64,000 nt of DNA. Origin: Ornithinimicrobium sp. INDO-MA30-4. GTDB lineage: Bacteria > Actinomycetota > Actinomycetes > Actinomycetales > Dermatophilaceae. The translations under genes were made by a program, and so were the position numbers. Positions 56,320 through 64,000 of the stretch are shown here, piece by piece (positions within the stretch are counted from its first letter, which is position 1; each line of letters begins with the position of its first letter). The notes beneath the pieces are model-generated. The model had not been told where the DNA came from, did no database searches, and saw only the letters and a program-made list of their open reading frames with translations. Location: assembly GCF_021535045.1 (NCBI RefSeq), contig NZ_CP091056.1, positions 1,364,001 through 1,428,000 of the forward strand, given 5' to 3'.

Positions 56320-57571
56320 TACGCCACCTTCTCCGCGATCAGCGTGTCCAGGTTGAGCGACGACACGTCGATCTGCCCTGTCACGAGTTGGGGTAGCAGT
56401 AGATCGCGAATCGCTCCGAGTCGACTAGAGTGCTCCTCCAGTTTAGTTATGAGCGAATGGAGCAAGCCCACTTCACGACCAAATAAATGGGCTAGAGACG
56501 GTGGAGTCATCACCATTCTGATGTCCGCAAAAGTAGACTTGTTGATAATTGGTGTAGCCGATCCGGAAGCCATTCCTCTGATCCTCTCAGATGCGTGACT
56601 CAAGGCCTCATAAACATAAGACTCGGATGTTACCGAGTGATCAACGACAACTGAGTTCACCTGTTGGTTCGTCACCAACGGCTTAACAGCGAGGGTAACC
56701 TTGCCGATCGATCCGATAGATGAGAAGCAAACGGCACCCGCTGGCAGGAGTCGCGATTTGACACTAGCAACGCCCGCGTCTGAGAGATGCCGCGCGGGTC
56801 GGGCGTATAAGCGCCGCCATCCCATTTCGGTTGGGGTCAGGAATGGCGTATCATGTGCCTCCCCCAGTAGCGTGGTTGCTTAGTCGACGGTGTAGCGCCA
56901 GTTACAATTCGACCAAAGGAACCGACTCGACCGACATGCCATCCCTCAGGGATTGGACCGAGAGCGGAGTCGACCATGGGCACATCGCCGTGGCCGGGGT
57001 AGCGGAACTTCACGAACCACTCGCGGTAGATGGCCCGCGCCATCTCCTCCAGCACCTCGACCCGCCGGCGGTTGTTCTCGATCAAGTCGTCGAAAGGCTG
57101 CAAAATCTCCACGATTCTGCGTTGCATTTCCAGGTCGGGGTATGCGAAGTAGCTATTCCTCCACGCCGGGTGGTGACCCTTATATTCCTCTGTCGACTGC
57201 CTGCCTTTGGTGGCATAGTACAAGAATCGAGTGTCACAGATTCCCGGCCGTCCAATCAACGGAAAGACGTTCTGAATAACCGAGAAGGGCGTCGTCAACA
57301 CCCGCATCGCACATGTGTGATTAGCAAAAGTCACTACAGGAGCATCCAACGAAGCGAACACGCCGGGATCGCCACTGTGATGGCCTAGGACCCCCTCTTG
57401 AGATTGATCAAGAACCGGCACATCGCCATCGATTTCGACTGTTTTCGAGTCGTATCGCTGCCCGGTCGGTAGCTGTTCGTAGGCATCGACAATCCTGGAT
57501 ACATGCCAACCTTCAGGCGCTACGACATCTGCCGCTGTGGGACAGAAGGGCAATCTAACCGTTCTACCCAT
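56319..57571 (-). CDS. hsdS: Type I restriction enzyme specificity subunit (frameshifted)
   Basis: Two target-recognition domains with the usual repeat helices. The first repeat is Q-R-R-I-V-E-I-L-Q-P-F-D-D-L-I-E-N-N-R-R-R and the second I-T-K-L-E-E-H-S-S-R-L-G-A-I-R-D-L-L-L-P-Q-L. Between them P-E-G-W-H-V-G-R-V-G marks the second domain. The frame breaks near 56865. It overlaps the hsdM end by eight bases. It sets the recognition sequence, unreadable by eye. Confidence 0.88.
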
Positions 57572-59116
57572 GGTTTAGGACCGATCCCACGGACGCGTCG
57601 ACCTTCGCTCGGAGCACATCGGCCTCGTCGCTCAGCTTCGTGAACTCCTCGTGCAGCACCGCAAGGTCGCCTATGAAGTCGACTTCACGCTCGTCGACTG
57701 CAGCGGTGCCGGTGTAGCGGCCGGGGTTCAGGCTCCAGCCTTGTGCTTCGATCTCCGCCCGGGTGGCGACCTTGCAAAGGCCGGCGACGTCGACGTACGT
57801 GCCGTCGGGGAAGTTCTCCGCGAGCAGGAGTCGCTACCCTCCTTGGTCTCGACGTCCTCGCCGCGGTAGAGCCGCACGACATTCGCCAGGAACTCGATCT
57901 GCTCGGCCGTGAAGTCACGGTGCGCGCGGTCGATCTGGCGGAAGACGTGCCGGGCGTCAACGAAGAGCACCGTGTCCTCGCGTGGCGTGCCCACCTTGGC
58001 CTTGTCGAGGAACCACAGCGTCACCGGCAGGGTGACGGTGTAGAAGAAGTTGGAACTGATCGCGACCATCACGTCGACGGTGCCAGACTCGATCAGCTGC
58101 TTGCGGATGTCCTTCTCTGAGTGGCCCGCGTCGCCGGCGGAGTTTGCCATGACGAAGCCGGCACGGCCCTTCGGGGACAGCGCAGCGTAGAACTGCTGGA
58201 TCCACAGGAAGTTGCCGTTGTCGGCCCTGGGCAGGCCGAACGGGAACCGCCTGTCACCGGCGAGCTGGTCCTTCTTGATCTTGTCGACGTTGAAGGGCGG
58301 GTTGGCCATCACGTAGTCGAAGGCACCCACGGCGCTGTGCGGGTCCTCGTAGTAGCTGTTGGCCTGCCGGATGTCCCCGGACAGCCCGTGCAGCGCCAGG
58401 TTCATCTTGGCCAGCGGCACAGTGTCGTCGGTCTTCTCCGCGCCGAAGACCGAGAGCTTGCGGCTGGCCGACTCATTGTGACGCTCGACGAACTTCGCAC
58501 ACTGGACGAACATGCCGCCCGACCCGCAGGCAGGGTCGAATACGCGCCCGTGGAAGGGCTCGATGATCTCGACGATGAGCCGGACGATGGAGTACGGCGT
58601 GAAGTACTCACCGCCGCCCTTGCCCTCCTGTGCCGCGAAGTTGGAGAGGAAATCCTCGTAGATGAAGCCGAAGGCATCGCCCGCGAGCTCGGTAGGCAAC
58701 GGCGCGAAGAGCCGAAGCAACTCGATCAATGTCGAACGCTCAAGCTTCTGGTAGCCGCGCGGCAGGATGTCCTTGAGTTCCGGGTTGGCCTCTTCGATGG
58801 CCTTGACCGCTTCGTCGGTGGCCTTCCCAATATCGGCGCCCTCGGGCAGATCGACAAGGTGGGAGAGTCGAGAATTGTCGGGGACGTACAGCACCGACTT
58901 CGCCTTGTAGTCCGCGGGCGTCGCGGGGTTGCGTGCGCTGGACTTAGCCTCGACCTCCCCACGCACGGCCTCGAAGCGGTTCTCGGCGTACGCGAGGAAC
59001 ACCAGTCCGAGGACCGGGTCGCGATACTGGACGGGTGTCAGCTTGGAGTTCGCACGCAGCTCGTCTGCGGCGCTCCAGAGCGTCGCGCGAACCTTGGCAA
59101 GATCAGTCGCTTTCAC
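57564..59116 (-). CDS. hsdM: Type I restriction enzyme M subunit (frameshifted)
   Basis: N6-adenine methyltransferase. SAM site F-D-P-A-C-G-S-G-G-M-F at about residue 190, catalytic N-P-P-F-N-V-D at about 270. A typical N-terminal helical domain (A-T-L-W-S-A-A-D-E-L-R) begins at GTG 59116. The frame breaks near 57835; repaired it gives L-L-A-E-N-F-P-D-G-T-Y-V-D-V and a normal C-terminus. The GTG overlaps the ychF TGA (GTGA), so ychF and hsdM may be co-translated. Confidence 0.92.
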
Positions 59117-59165
59117 TTCTTGCCCCCAGACGGAATCCCTGTCCGGAACTCGACCACGTCGCCAT
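59113..59165 (-). repeat. Site 14, ychF 3' end, right boundary of the island
   Basis: G-D-V-V-E-F-R of YchF is kept, then T-G-I-P-S-G-G-K-K and TGA replace the usual F-N-V stop. It is the junction between the chromosomal ychF and the element. Confidence 0.8.
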
Positions 59166-60216
59166 CCTGCATGAGGTATTCCTTGCCCTCCATACGCACC
59201 TTGCCGTTGGAGCGGCATTCGTTCATCGTGCCAAACTCATCGAGCGCCTCAAACGACACAATCTCAGCCTTGATGAAGCCCCGCTGGAAGTCGGTGTGGA
59301 TGACACCGGCAGCCTCGGGAGCAGTCGAGCCCTGCTTGATCGTCCAGGCACGCGTTTCTTTGGGGCCAGCCGTCAAGTAGGTCTGCAGCCCCAGGGTGTC
59401 GAAACCGATTCGGGCCAACTGCTGCAGGCCAGGCTCAGTCACGCCAACGGACTCCAGCAGTTCTGCGGCTTCTTCCTCGTCCAGCTCAGCTAAGTCAGCT
59501 TCAAGCTTGGCGTTGAGATAGATCGCCTCGGCCGGAGCGACGAGGGCAGCCAGATCGGCGTGCAGCTTTTCATCGGTCAGGCCGTCTTCGTCCAGATTAA
59601 AGACATACAGGAAAGGCTTGGTGGTGAGCAGGCCTAACTGGCGGGCCATGTCCATGTCGACACCAGCAGCCTTGCCCTTGGCATACAACGTGTCGCCAGC
59701 TTCAAGGATCGGCAGCGCGGCATTGGCGGTGTCGAGCACAGCCTTGTCAGTCTTTTTGCCCTTGACCTCTTTCTCGAGGCGCGGGATCGCGGTCTCAAGG
59801 GTCTGCAGGTCAGCCAGGATTAACTCAGTGTTGATCGTCTCGATGTCGTCCTTGGGCGAGACCTTGCCGTCAACGTGCATCACGTCGTCATCGTTGAAGG
59901 CCCGCACGACCTGGCAGATGGCATCCGACTCACGGATGTTGGCCAGGAACTTGTTGCCCAGGCCCTCACCCTCGGAGGCTCCACGCACAATCCCAGCGAT
60001 GTCGGTGAAAGCCACCGTCGCGGGCAGGATCTTGGCACTGCCGTGGATCTCGGCGAGCCGCTTCAGTCGAGGGTCGGCCAGCGACACGACTCCGACGTTG
60101 GGCTCGATGGTCGCGAACGGGTAGTTCGCAGCCAAGACGTTGTTTTTGGTCAGCGCGTTGAAGAGCGTGGACTTGCCAACGTTGGGCAGGCCGACGATTC
60201 CGATAGAGAGTGCCAC
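59113..60216 (-). CDS. ychF: Redox-regulated ATPase YchF, with altered C-terminus
   Basis: OLA1/YchF family ATPase that binds ribosomes and helps stress responses. The G1 motif is G-L-P-N-V-G-K-S-T-L-F-N-A-L-T, then the switch segment and N-x-x-E in place of NKxD; C-terminal TGS-like domain. 367 residues and intact. The usual end is D-V-V-E-F-R-F-N-V; here it is D-V-V-E-F-R-T-G-I-P-S-G-G-K-K. The change comes from island insertion, and the stop overlaps hsdM. Confidence 0.95.
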   Translation of the reverse strand: MALSIGIVGLPNVGKSTLFNALTKNNVLAANYPFATIEPNVGVVSLADPRLKRLAEIHGSAKILPATVAFTDIAGIVRGASEGEGLGNKFLANIRESDAICQVVRAFNDDDVMHVDGKVSPKDDIETINTELILADLQTLETAIPRLEKEVKGKKTDKAVLDTANAALPILEAGDTLYAKGKAAGVDMDMARQLGLLTTKPFLYVFNLDEDGLTDEKLHADLAALVAPAEAIYLNAKLEADLAELDEEEAAELLESVGVTEPGLQQLARIGFDTLGLQTYLTAGPKETRAWTIKQGSTAPEAAGVIHTDFQRGFIKAEIVSFEALDEFGTMNECRSNGKVRMEGKEYLMQDGDVVEFRTGIPSGGKK

Positions 60217-60307
60217 AAGGACAAGAGTCTAGTCGACATCGGTCGAGTGGAGCGCAGATGTCACGCAAGGCGACTGGATCCGGGAGCGACTCGGCGCATT
60301 CGACGGA

Positions 60308-61258
60308 TCAGACCAACGCTGCCCGGATCGTCTTCTCTAAAGCGGCAGGACCATTGCTTCCCATGACAATCGTGTAGTGGTTGACGTCCTCGATCTCGCT
60401 GACACTCAACTGCGGGAACTGCTGCGCCCAGTGCTCACGAGCGGCCTGTGGATACAGCGGTGTGGCTTCGTCGTGCAGCCCTCGAGCCGCCACGACCCAG
60501 GCCGAAGGGTGACGAAGTCGTTCCAGCCCAGTGATCAACGCCTCACCGTCAACTAACTCGCGGATATCTTCTTGTAGCGCCTCAACTCGAGTCCTCGGTT
60601 GCGTGGCGGGCTCCTCCCCTTCCAGGTCATAGTCAACATAGGCCGCAACAGAATCAGACCAATAGGGCCCTAACGCGGGGTGGTCGTGCCAAAACGCTCG
60701 GTATGCGTCGCGTCCGGAGAATGTCATCTCTAGTCGCTGAGCGGCTGAGCCCAGCACGGCTTCGGCCATTGCTTCTGGCTCAGCAACCGCCGGTGGAAGC
60801 AGTGGCATCCCGCCGTCAACGAGGACAAGAGCATGCACCAACTCGGGGTGTCGATCAGCCAAAACCACACCAACTGCCGCTCCCATGGAGTGCCCAACGA
60901 CGGTGGCGACCTGGATATCCAGATACCTCAGCAGGCCAGCTACATCATCTGCGTGGCTCTGCAAGCCATATGGTGCAGGAAGGTCGTTCGAGTGCCCACG
61001 GCCCCGCAAGTCTGGAGCAATAACACGCACGCCAGGCAGCAGCACCGCGACCTCTGGCCATGCCATGTGGCTAGAAGTGATCCCGTGGATCGCCACCAGA
61101 GTCGGCGCATCTTCAACGCCCTCCTCTGGCTCCCACACCGCAGCATGCAAAGCCCCGCCACGCACCGGCACCTCGATCTCGCGGTACCTCGGACCAACAA
61201 CATCAGCGCTCGGGTCTTGACCGCTCACCATCTGCTTCACACTCCGTCCATCCGTCAA
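60308..61258 (-). CDS. Alpha/beta hydrolase
   Basis: A 316-residue alpha/beta-hydrolase. Motifs: the oxyanion H-G-I-T-S-S-H near residue 55, nucleophile elbow G-H-S-M-G-A-A, D-L-R-G-R-G-H-S-N-D earlier, and a C-terminal His in D-V-N-H-Y-T. It resembles carboxylesterase and haloalkane-dehalogenase-like hydrolases; substrate unknown. The start may be 61258 or an internal ATG at 61228. Native gene beside ychF, intact. Confidence 0.85.
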   Translation of the reverse strand: MTDGRSVKQMVSGQDPSADVVGPRYREIEVPVRGGALHAAVWEPEEGVEDAPTLVAIHGITSSHMAWPEVAVLLPGVRVIAPDLRGRGHSNDLPAPYGLQSHADDVAGLLRYLDIQVATVVGHSMGAAVGVVLADRHPELVHALVLVDGGMPLLPPAVAEPEAMAEAVLGSAAQRLEMTFSGRDAYRAFWHDHPALGPYWSDSVAAYVDYDLEGEEPATQPRTRVEALQEDIRELVDGEALITGLERLRHPSAWVVAARGLHDEATPLYPQAAREHWAQQFPQLSVSEIEDVNHYTIVMGSNGPAALEKTIRAALV

Positions 61259-61356
61259 CTGGCACTGGCCTCACATCGCCAAATCCCGGCCGACACGTGC
61301 CTCGACGTTATCGGGCCTTACCAGGGTCTGTCAGTACTCCCTGATTGAGTGCACGC

Positions 61357-62577
61357 ATGGACGTCATCGCAGTGATTGGGATCTTGATCGTCGGTTTGGC
61401 TCTCGGAGTAGCCCTCGGGTGGCTAGTGGCTGCTCTGCGCACCTCATCAACAGTTTCGGACGCTCAGCGCACCGCCCATGACCAGGTCCGGGCGGTTGAG
61501 TCTCAACGCGCGAATGATCAGGCACAGGCTGCCGCCGCGATCGCCGAGCGAGACGCTATGGCGCTGCAACTCGACACCTTGCGCGACCAGTCCCACCACG
61601 ATCGCGACCTCGCCCTCCAACTTGGTCCGTTGCGCCAGACACTGACGCATGTCAGCGAGCAGGTGGGGACTCTTGAGCGAGAGCGGGCTGCGCACTTCGG
61701 TCAGTTGCAGCAGGTCATTGCGCAAGTCGCTGAGGGCACCACCGCATTGCGCGATCAGACCGCGAGCCTGACCGGCGCACTCAACTCATCAACGACGCGA
61801 GGGTCATGGGGCGAAACGCAACTGCGACGGGTCCTGGAGCACTCCGGCATGTTGGCGCACAGCATGTTCGATGAGCAGGTCGCGAGCCGGACGGCGCACG
61901 ACATCGCCGTGCGACCAGACGTTTTGATTCGCCTGCCCCGAGACAAGTCACTAGTCGTGGACGCCAAGGCGCCAATGGATGCCTTCTTACAGGCTCAGGC
62001 TCCCGATCTAGACGATGCGGCCCGCGCCAAGCTATTGGTCAACCACGCCAAGGCCCTACGCGGCCACGTCGACACCCTGGCCGCTAAGGCCTATTGGAGC
62101 GCGTTCGACTCCAGCCCCGAGGTTGTCATCTGCTTCGTCCCCAGTGACGCGGTGTTGATCGCTGCGCTGAATGCCCAGCCCGAGTTGTACGACCACGCTC
62201 AGCGCTCCAAGGTCATCCTGACATCCCCGGCCAGCCTGCTCGCCGTGTTGCAGGCAACCGCGGCTGTCTGGCAGCAAGATGCCCTGGCTGACAATGCTCG
62301 GCAGGTGCTGACCCTCGGCTCCGAGTTGCACTCCCGGATCGGGACCCTCGGCGGGCACATCGCCGCGCTGGGTGCTTCGCTGAATAAGTCGGTCGACTCT
62401 TACAACCGCATGGTCGGCACGGTTGAGTCACGCGTCATGGTCACCAGCCGCAAGATGCACGAGTTGGGTGTTGTGGCTCCACCCGCAGCCGAGCTCGCCC
62501 CCATCGACAAGTCAGCTCGCCGGCTGACGCAGCCCGACCTGCTCGATCACGAGCTCTCCGAGGCCCTGGGCACGTGA
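61357..62577 (+). CDS. rmuC: DNA recombination protein RmuC
   Basis: A 406-residue RmuC-family protein. N-terminal membrane segment (V-I-G-I-L-I-V-G-L-A-L-G-V-A-L-G-W), a coiled-coil region, and the nuclease-like core G-S-W-G-E-T-Q-L-R-R-V-L-E-H-S, then L-V-V-D-A-K-A-P and I-C-F-V-P-S-D-A-V-L. It limits inversion at short repeats by family function. Intact; convergent with ispH. Confidence 0.93.
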   Translation: MDVIAVIGILIVGLALGVALGWLVAALRTSSTVSDAQRTAHDQVRAVESQRANDQAQAAAAIAERDAMALQLDTLRDQSHHDRDLALQLGPLRQTLTHVSEQVGTLERERAAHFGQLQQVIAQVAEGTTALRDQTASLTGALNSSTTRGSWGETQLRRVLEHSGMLAHSMFDEQVASRTAHDIAVRPDVLIRLPRDKSLVVDAKAPMDAFLQAQAPDLDDAARAKLLVNHAKALRGHVDTLAAKAYWSAFDSSPEVVICFVPSDAVLIAALNAQPELYDHAQRSKVILTSPASLLAVLQATAAVWQQDALADNARQVLTLGSELHSRIGTLGGHIAALGASLNKSVDSYNRMVGTVESRVMVTSRKMHELGVVAPPAAELAPIDKSARRLTQPDLLDHELSEALGT

Positions 62578-62605
62578 GGCCTCCCTCACTGATGAGGAAG
62601 GCCTC
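62576..62605. terminator. Hairpin between rmuC and ispH
   Basis: GAGGCCTCCCTCA and TGAGGAAGGCCTC pair imperfectly across a short loop, between convergent stops. It is a likely bidirectional terminator. Confidence 0.7.
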
Positions 62606-62627
62606 GAAGTGCACGAATCAGATGCGG

Positions 62628-63674
62628 CTAGTGCAGCGAGCCAGCGTCGTGACGCAGCTTCGCCGCTTCGGCGCCATCACGCTTCTTAAGGTCACGGCGC
62701 AACTCGTTCGGGAGACTGAAGGTCAGGGACTCATCGGCCGCCCGGACCAAGCTCACGTCGCCATAACCACGGGCAGTGAGCCAGTCCAAAACATCGCGGA
62801 CCAGCAACTCGGGCACACTTGCACCACTCGTCACGCCTACCGTGGTGACGCCATCTAGCCACGCCTCTTCGATTTCGTCGGCGTAGTCGACCAAGTGGCC
62901 ATCCTTGGCGCCGTGTTCGATCGCGACCTCAACGAGGCGGACTGAGTTAGAAGAGTTGGTGGAACCAACCACGATGACCAGGTCGCATTCCTTGGCCATC
63001 TGCTTAACCGCTACCTGGCGGTTCTGCGTGGCGTAGCAAATGTCATCGCTGGGCGGGTCCTGCAACTTGGGGAACTTCTCACGCAGGCGGCGAACCGTCT
63101 CCATGGTCTCGTCGACCGACAGGGTGGTCTGCGAAAGCCAGACAACCTTGTCGGGGTCGCGAACCTCGACATCTTCTACTTCCTGCGGGTTCTGCACCAA
63201 GATCGTGTGCTCGGGGGCCTCGCCAGCTGTGCCTTCAACCTCTTCGTGTCCATCGTGCCCAATGAGCAGGATGTCGTAGTCATCGGAAGCAAAACGCACG
63301 GCTTCGCGGTGCACCTTGGTCACCAACGGGCAGGTGGCATCAATCGTCTTCAACGACAGCGCCTCAGCCTCGCGGTGGACCTGAGGTGAAACACCGTGTG
63401 CTGAGAAGATGACGGTCTTGCCCTCGGGGACCTCGTCGGTCTCGTTCACAAAGATGGCGCCGCGCTTCTCAAGCGTGCGGACCACGTGCTTGTTGTGCAC
63501 GATTTCCTTGCGGACATAGACCGGGGCTCCATACAGATCGAGTGCCTTTTCGACAGTCACGACAGCGCGGTCGACGCCAGCGCAATAGCCACGGGGAGCT
63601 GCCAACAAAACACGCTTACCAGCAGATTCGTTGTCCGGGGTGGTCACAGTCATGGGTTCAGGCGAAACAGTCAC
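62628..63674 (-). CDS. ispH: 4-hydroxy-3-methylbut-2-enyl diphosphate reductase
   Basis: Last enzyme of the MEP isoprenoid pathway, a [4Fe-4S] protein. Cluster Cys are in [14 protein letters not shown] and [10 protein letters not shown]. Other hallmarks: F-S-A-H-G-V-S and [11 protein letters not shown]. Intact at 348 residues; a start at 63650 is also possible. Confidence 0.96.
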   Translation of the reverse strand: MTVSPEPMTVTTPDNESAGKRVLLAAPRGYCAGVDRAVVTVEKALDLYGAPVYVRKEIVHNKHVVRTLEKRGAIFVNETDEVPEGKTVIFSAHGVSPQVHREAEALSLKTIDATCPLVTKVHREAVRFASDDYDILLIGHDGHEEVEGTAGEAPEHTILVQNPQEVEDVEVRDPDKVVWLSQTTLSVDETMETVRRLREKFPKLQDPPSDDICYATQNRQVAVKQMAKECDLVIVVGSTNSSNSVRLVEVAIEHGAKDGHLVDYADEIEEAWLDGVTTVGVTSGASVPELLVRDVLDWLTARGYGDVSLVRAADESLTFSLPNELRRDLKKRDGAEAAKLRHDAGSLH

Positions 63675-63722
63675 ACGTCTATCGTAAAGGCCACGCCTGG
63701 ATAGCCGCTGATCACGCTCTAT

Positions 63723-63967
63723 CTACGCGGAGTGACGCCCATGAAGATGTCGGGCAGTGGCTGCATCCCACGCCAAATAGTCACGGTCCTCAAGTTCCCC
63801 CACATCTACACCGTCATGCTCTTTCACAAATCGGCGCAGGACCGCGGCCACCGAATCGCCGCGCGAGGCGGCATTGATACATTCAGCGCGCAGACGTTCT
63901 TCCAAGGCGACCGTTTCACGCTCAGCCGCGAGCGCACCTTCGTGATTGACCTGACGATGACGACCCA
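63723..63967 (-). CDS. Small hypothetical protein, possible antitoxin-like
   Basis: An 81-residue Arg/Glu-rich helical protein (A-L-A-A-E-R-E-T-V-A-L-E-E-R-L-R-A-E) with a C-terminal part D-V-G-E-L-E-D-R-D-Y-L. No family recognised; it has the look of a small DNA- or protein-binding helix bundle. ATG 63967 chosen; upstream 63986 is possible. Confidence 0.5.
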
Positions 63968-64000
63968 TGGGACGAAAGTGTCGCACGAGACGCGTGTACT

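Noticed and set aside
23624..59165. CRISPR array
   Set aside because: Repeats are 1-17 kb apart, imperfect and separated by genes; no cas genes.

Overview
The window is actinobacterial chromosome. Pointers are mshB (mycothiol synthesis), a DosR/DosS dormancy two-component system with tandem universal stress proteins, actinobacterial seven-iron ferredoxins, a DUF2252 protein and a VanW/peptidoglycan-binding protein. Genus cannot be fixed from this stretch. Roughly 35 genes, housekeeping and accessory alike, carry single-base frameshifts that usually lie in or beside short homopolymers and are repaired by adding one base. The simplest reading is residual indel error of a long-read (possibly metagenomic) assembly. 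Such genes are listed over their full repaired span, with the break noted.

Left core (1-23.4 kb): tag, SRPBCC protein, DivIVA-like protein, LOG-family protein, a lysozyme-fold protein, gltA, fdxA, VanW protein, flavin reductase, mshB, typA, NUDIX hydrolase, ferritin, a Kef-type antiporter and a DUF2252 protein. A hypoxia/dormancy block follows at 15.1-21.0 kb (DosR, DoxX-like protein, DosS, three Usp proteins) with two DosR-box-like sites. Next comes a ferredoxin / SufR-like regulator / membrane protein operon divergent from a DUF2249-cupin gene.

Island (about 23.62-59.15 kb): a visibly higher-GC insertion at the 3' end of ychF. Eleven copies of a short sequence are spread through it, all in one orientation. 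Each, read on the minus strand, encodes the last residues of YchF (V-E-F-R-F-N-V or a close variant) followed at once by a stop codon. They separate cargo modules: TetR/SDR/SDR; a small Cys-rich protein; a truncated DUF4062-like gene; TIGR02391, DUF2314-like, PadR and TIR genes; a coiled-coil membrane protein; merR/merA; an RCC1 propeller; GNAT/VapC/VapB; an ATPase with a HEPN-like partner; and a PLD-like nuclease. The module touching ychF (41.8-59.1 kb) is a mobilizable element: excisionase-like protein, family-B DNA polymerase (pipolin or protein-primed type), MobC, relaxase, ArdA and a large serine integrase, followed by a type I restriction-modification system whose hsdM overlaps the ychF stop codon. 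I read the island as an integron-like cassette array built by repeated site-specific insertion at the ychF terminus, each insert restoring the YchF C-terminus. The serine integrase is the only recombinase seen and so the candidate catalyst.

Right core (59.1-64 kb): ychF, an alpha/beta hydrolase, rmuC, ispH and a small hypothetical gene.
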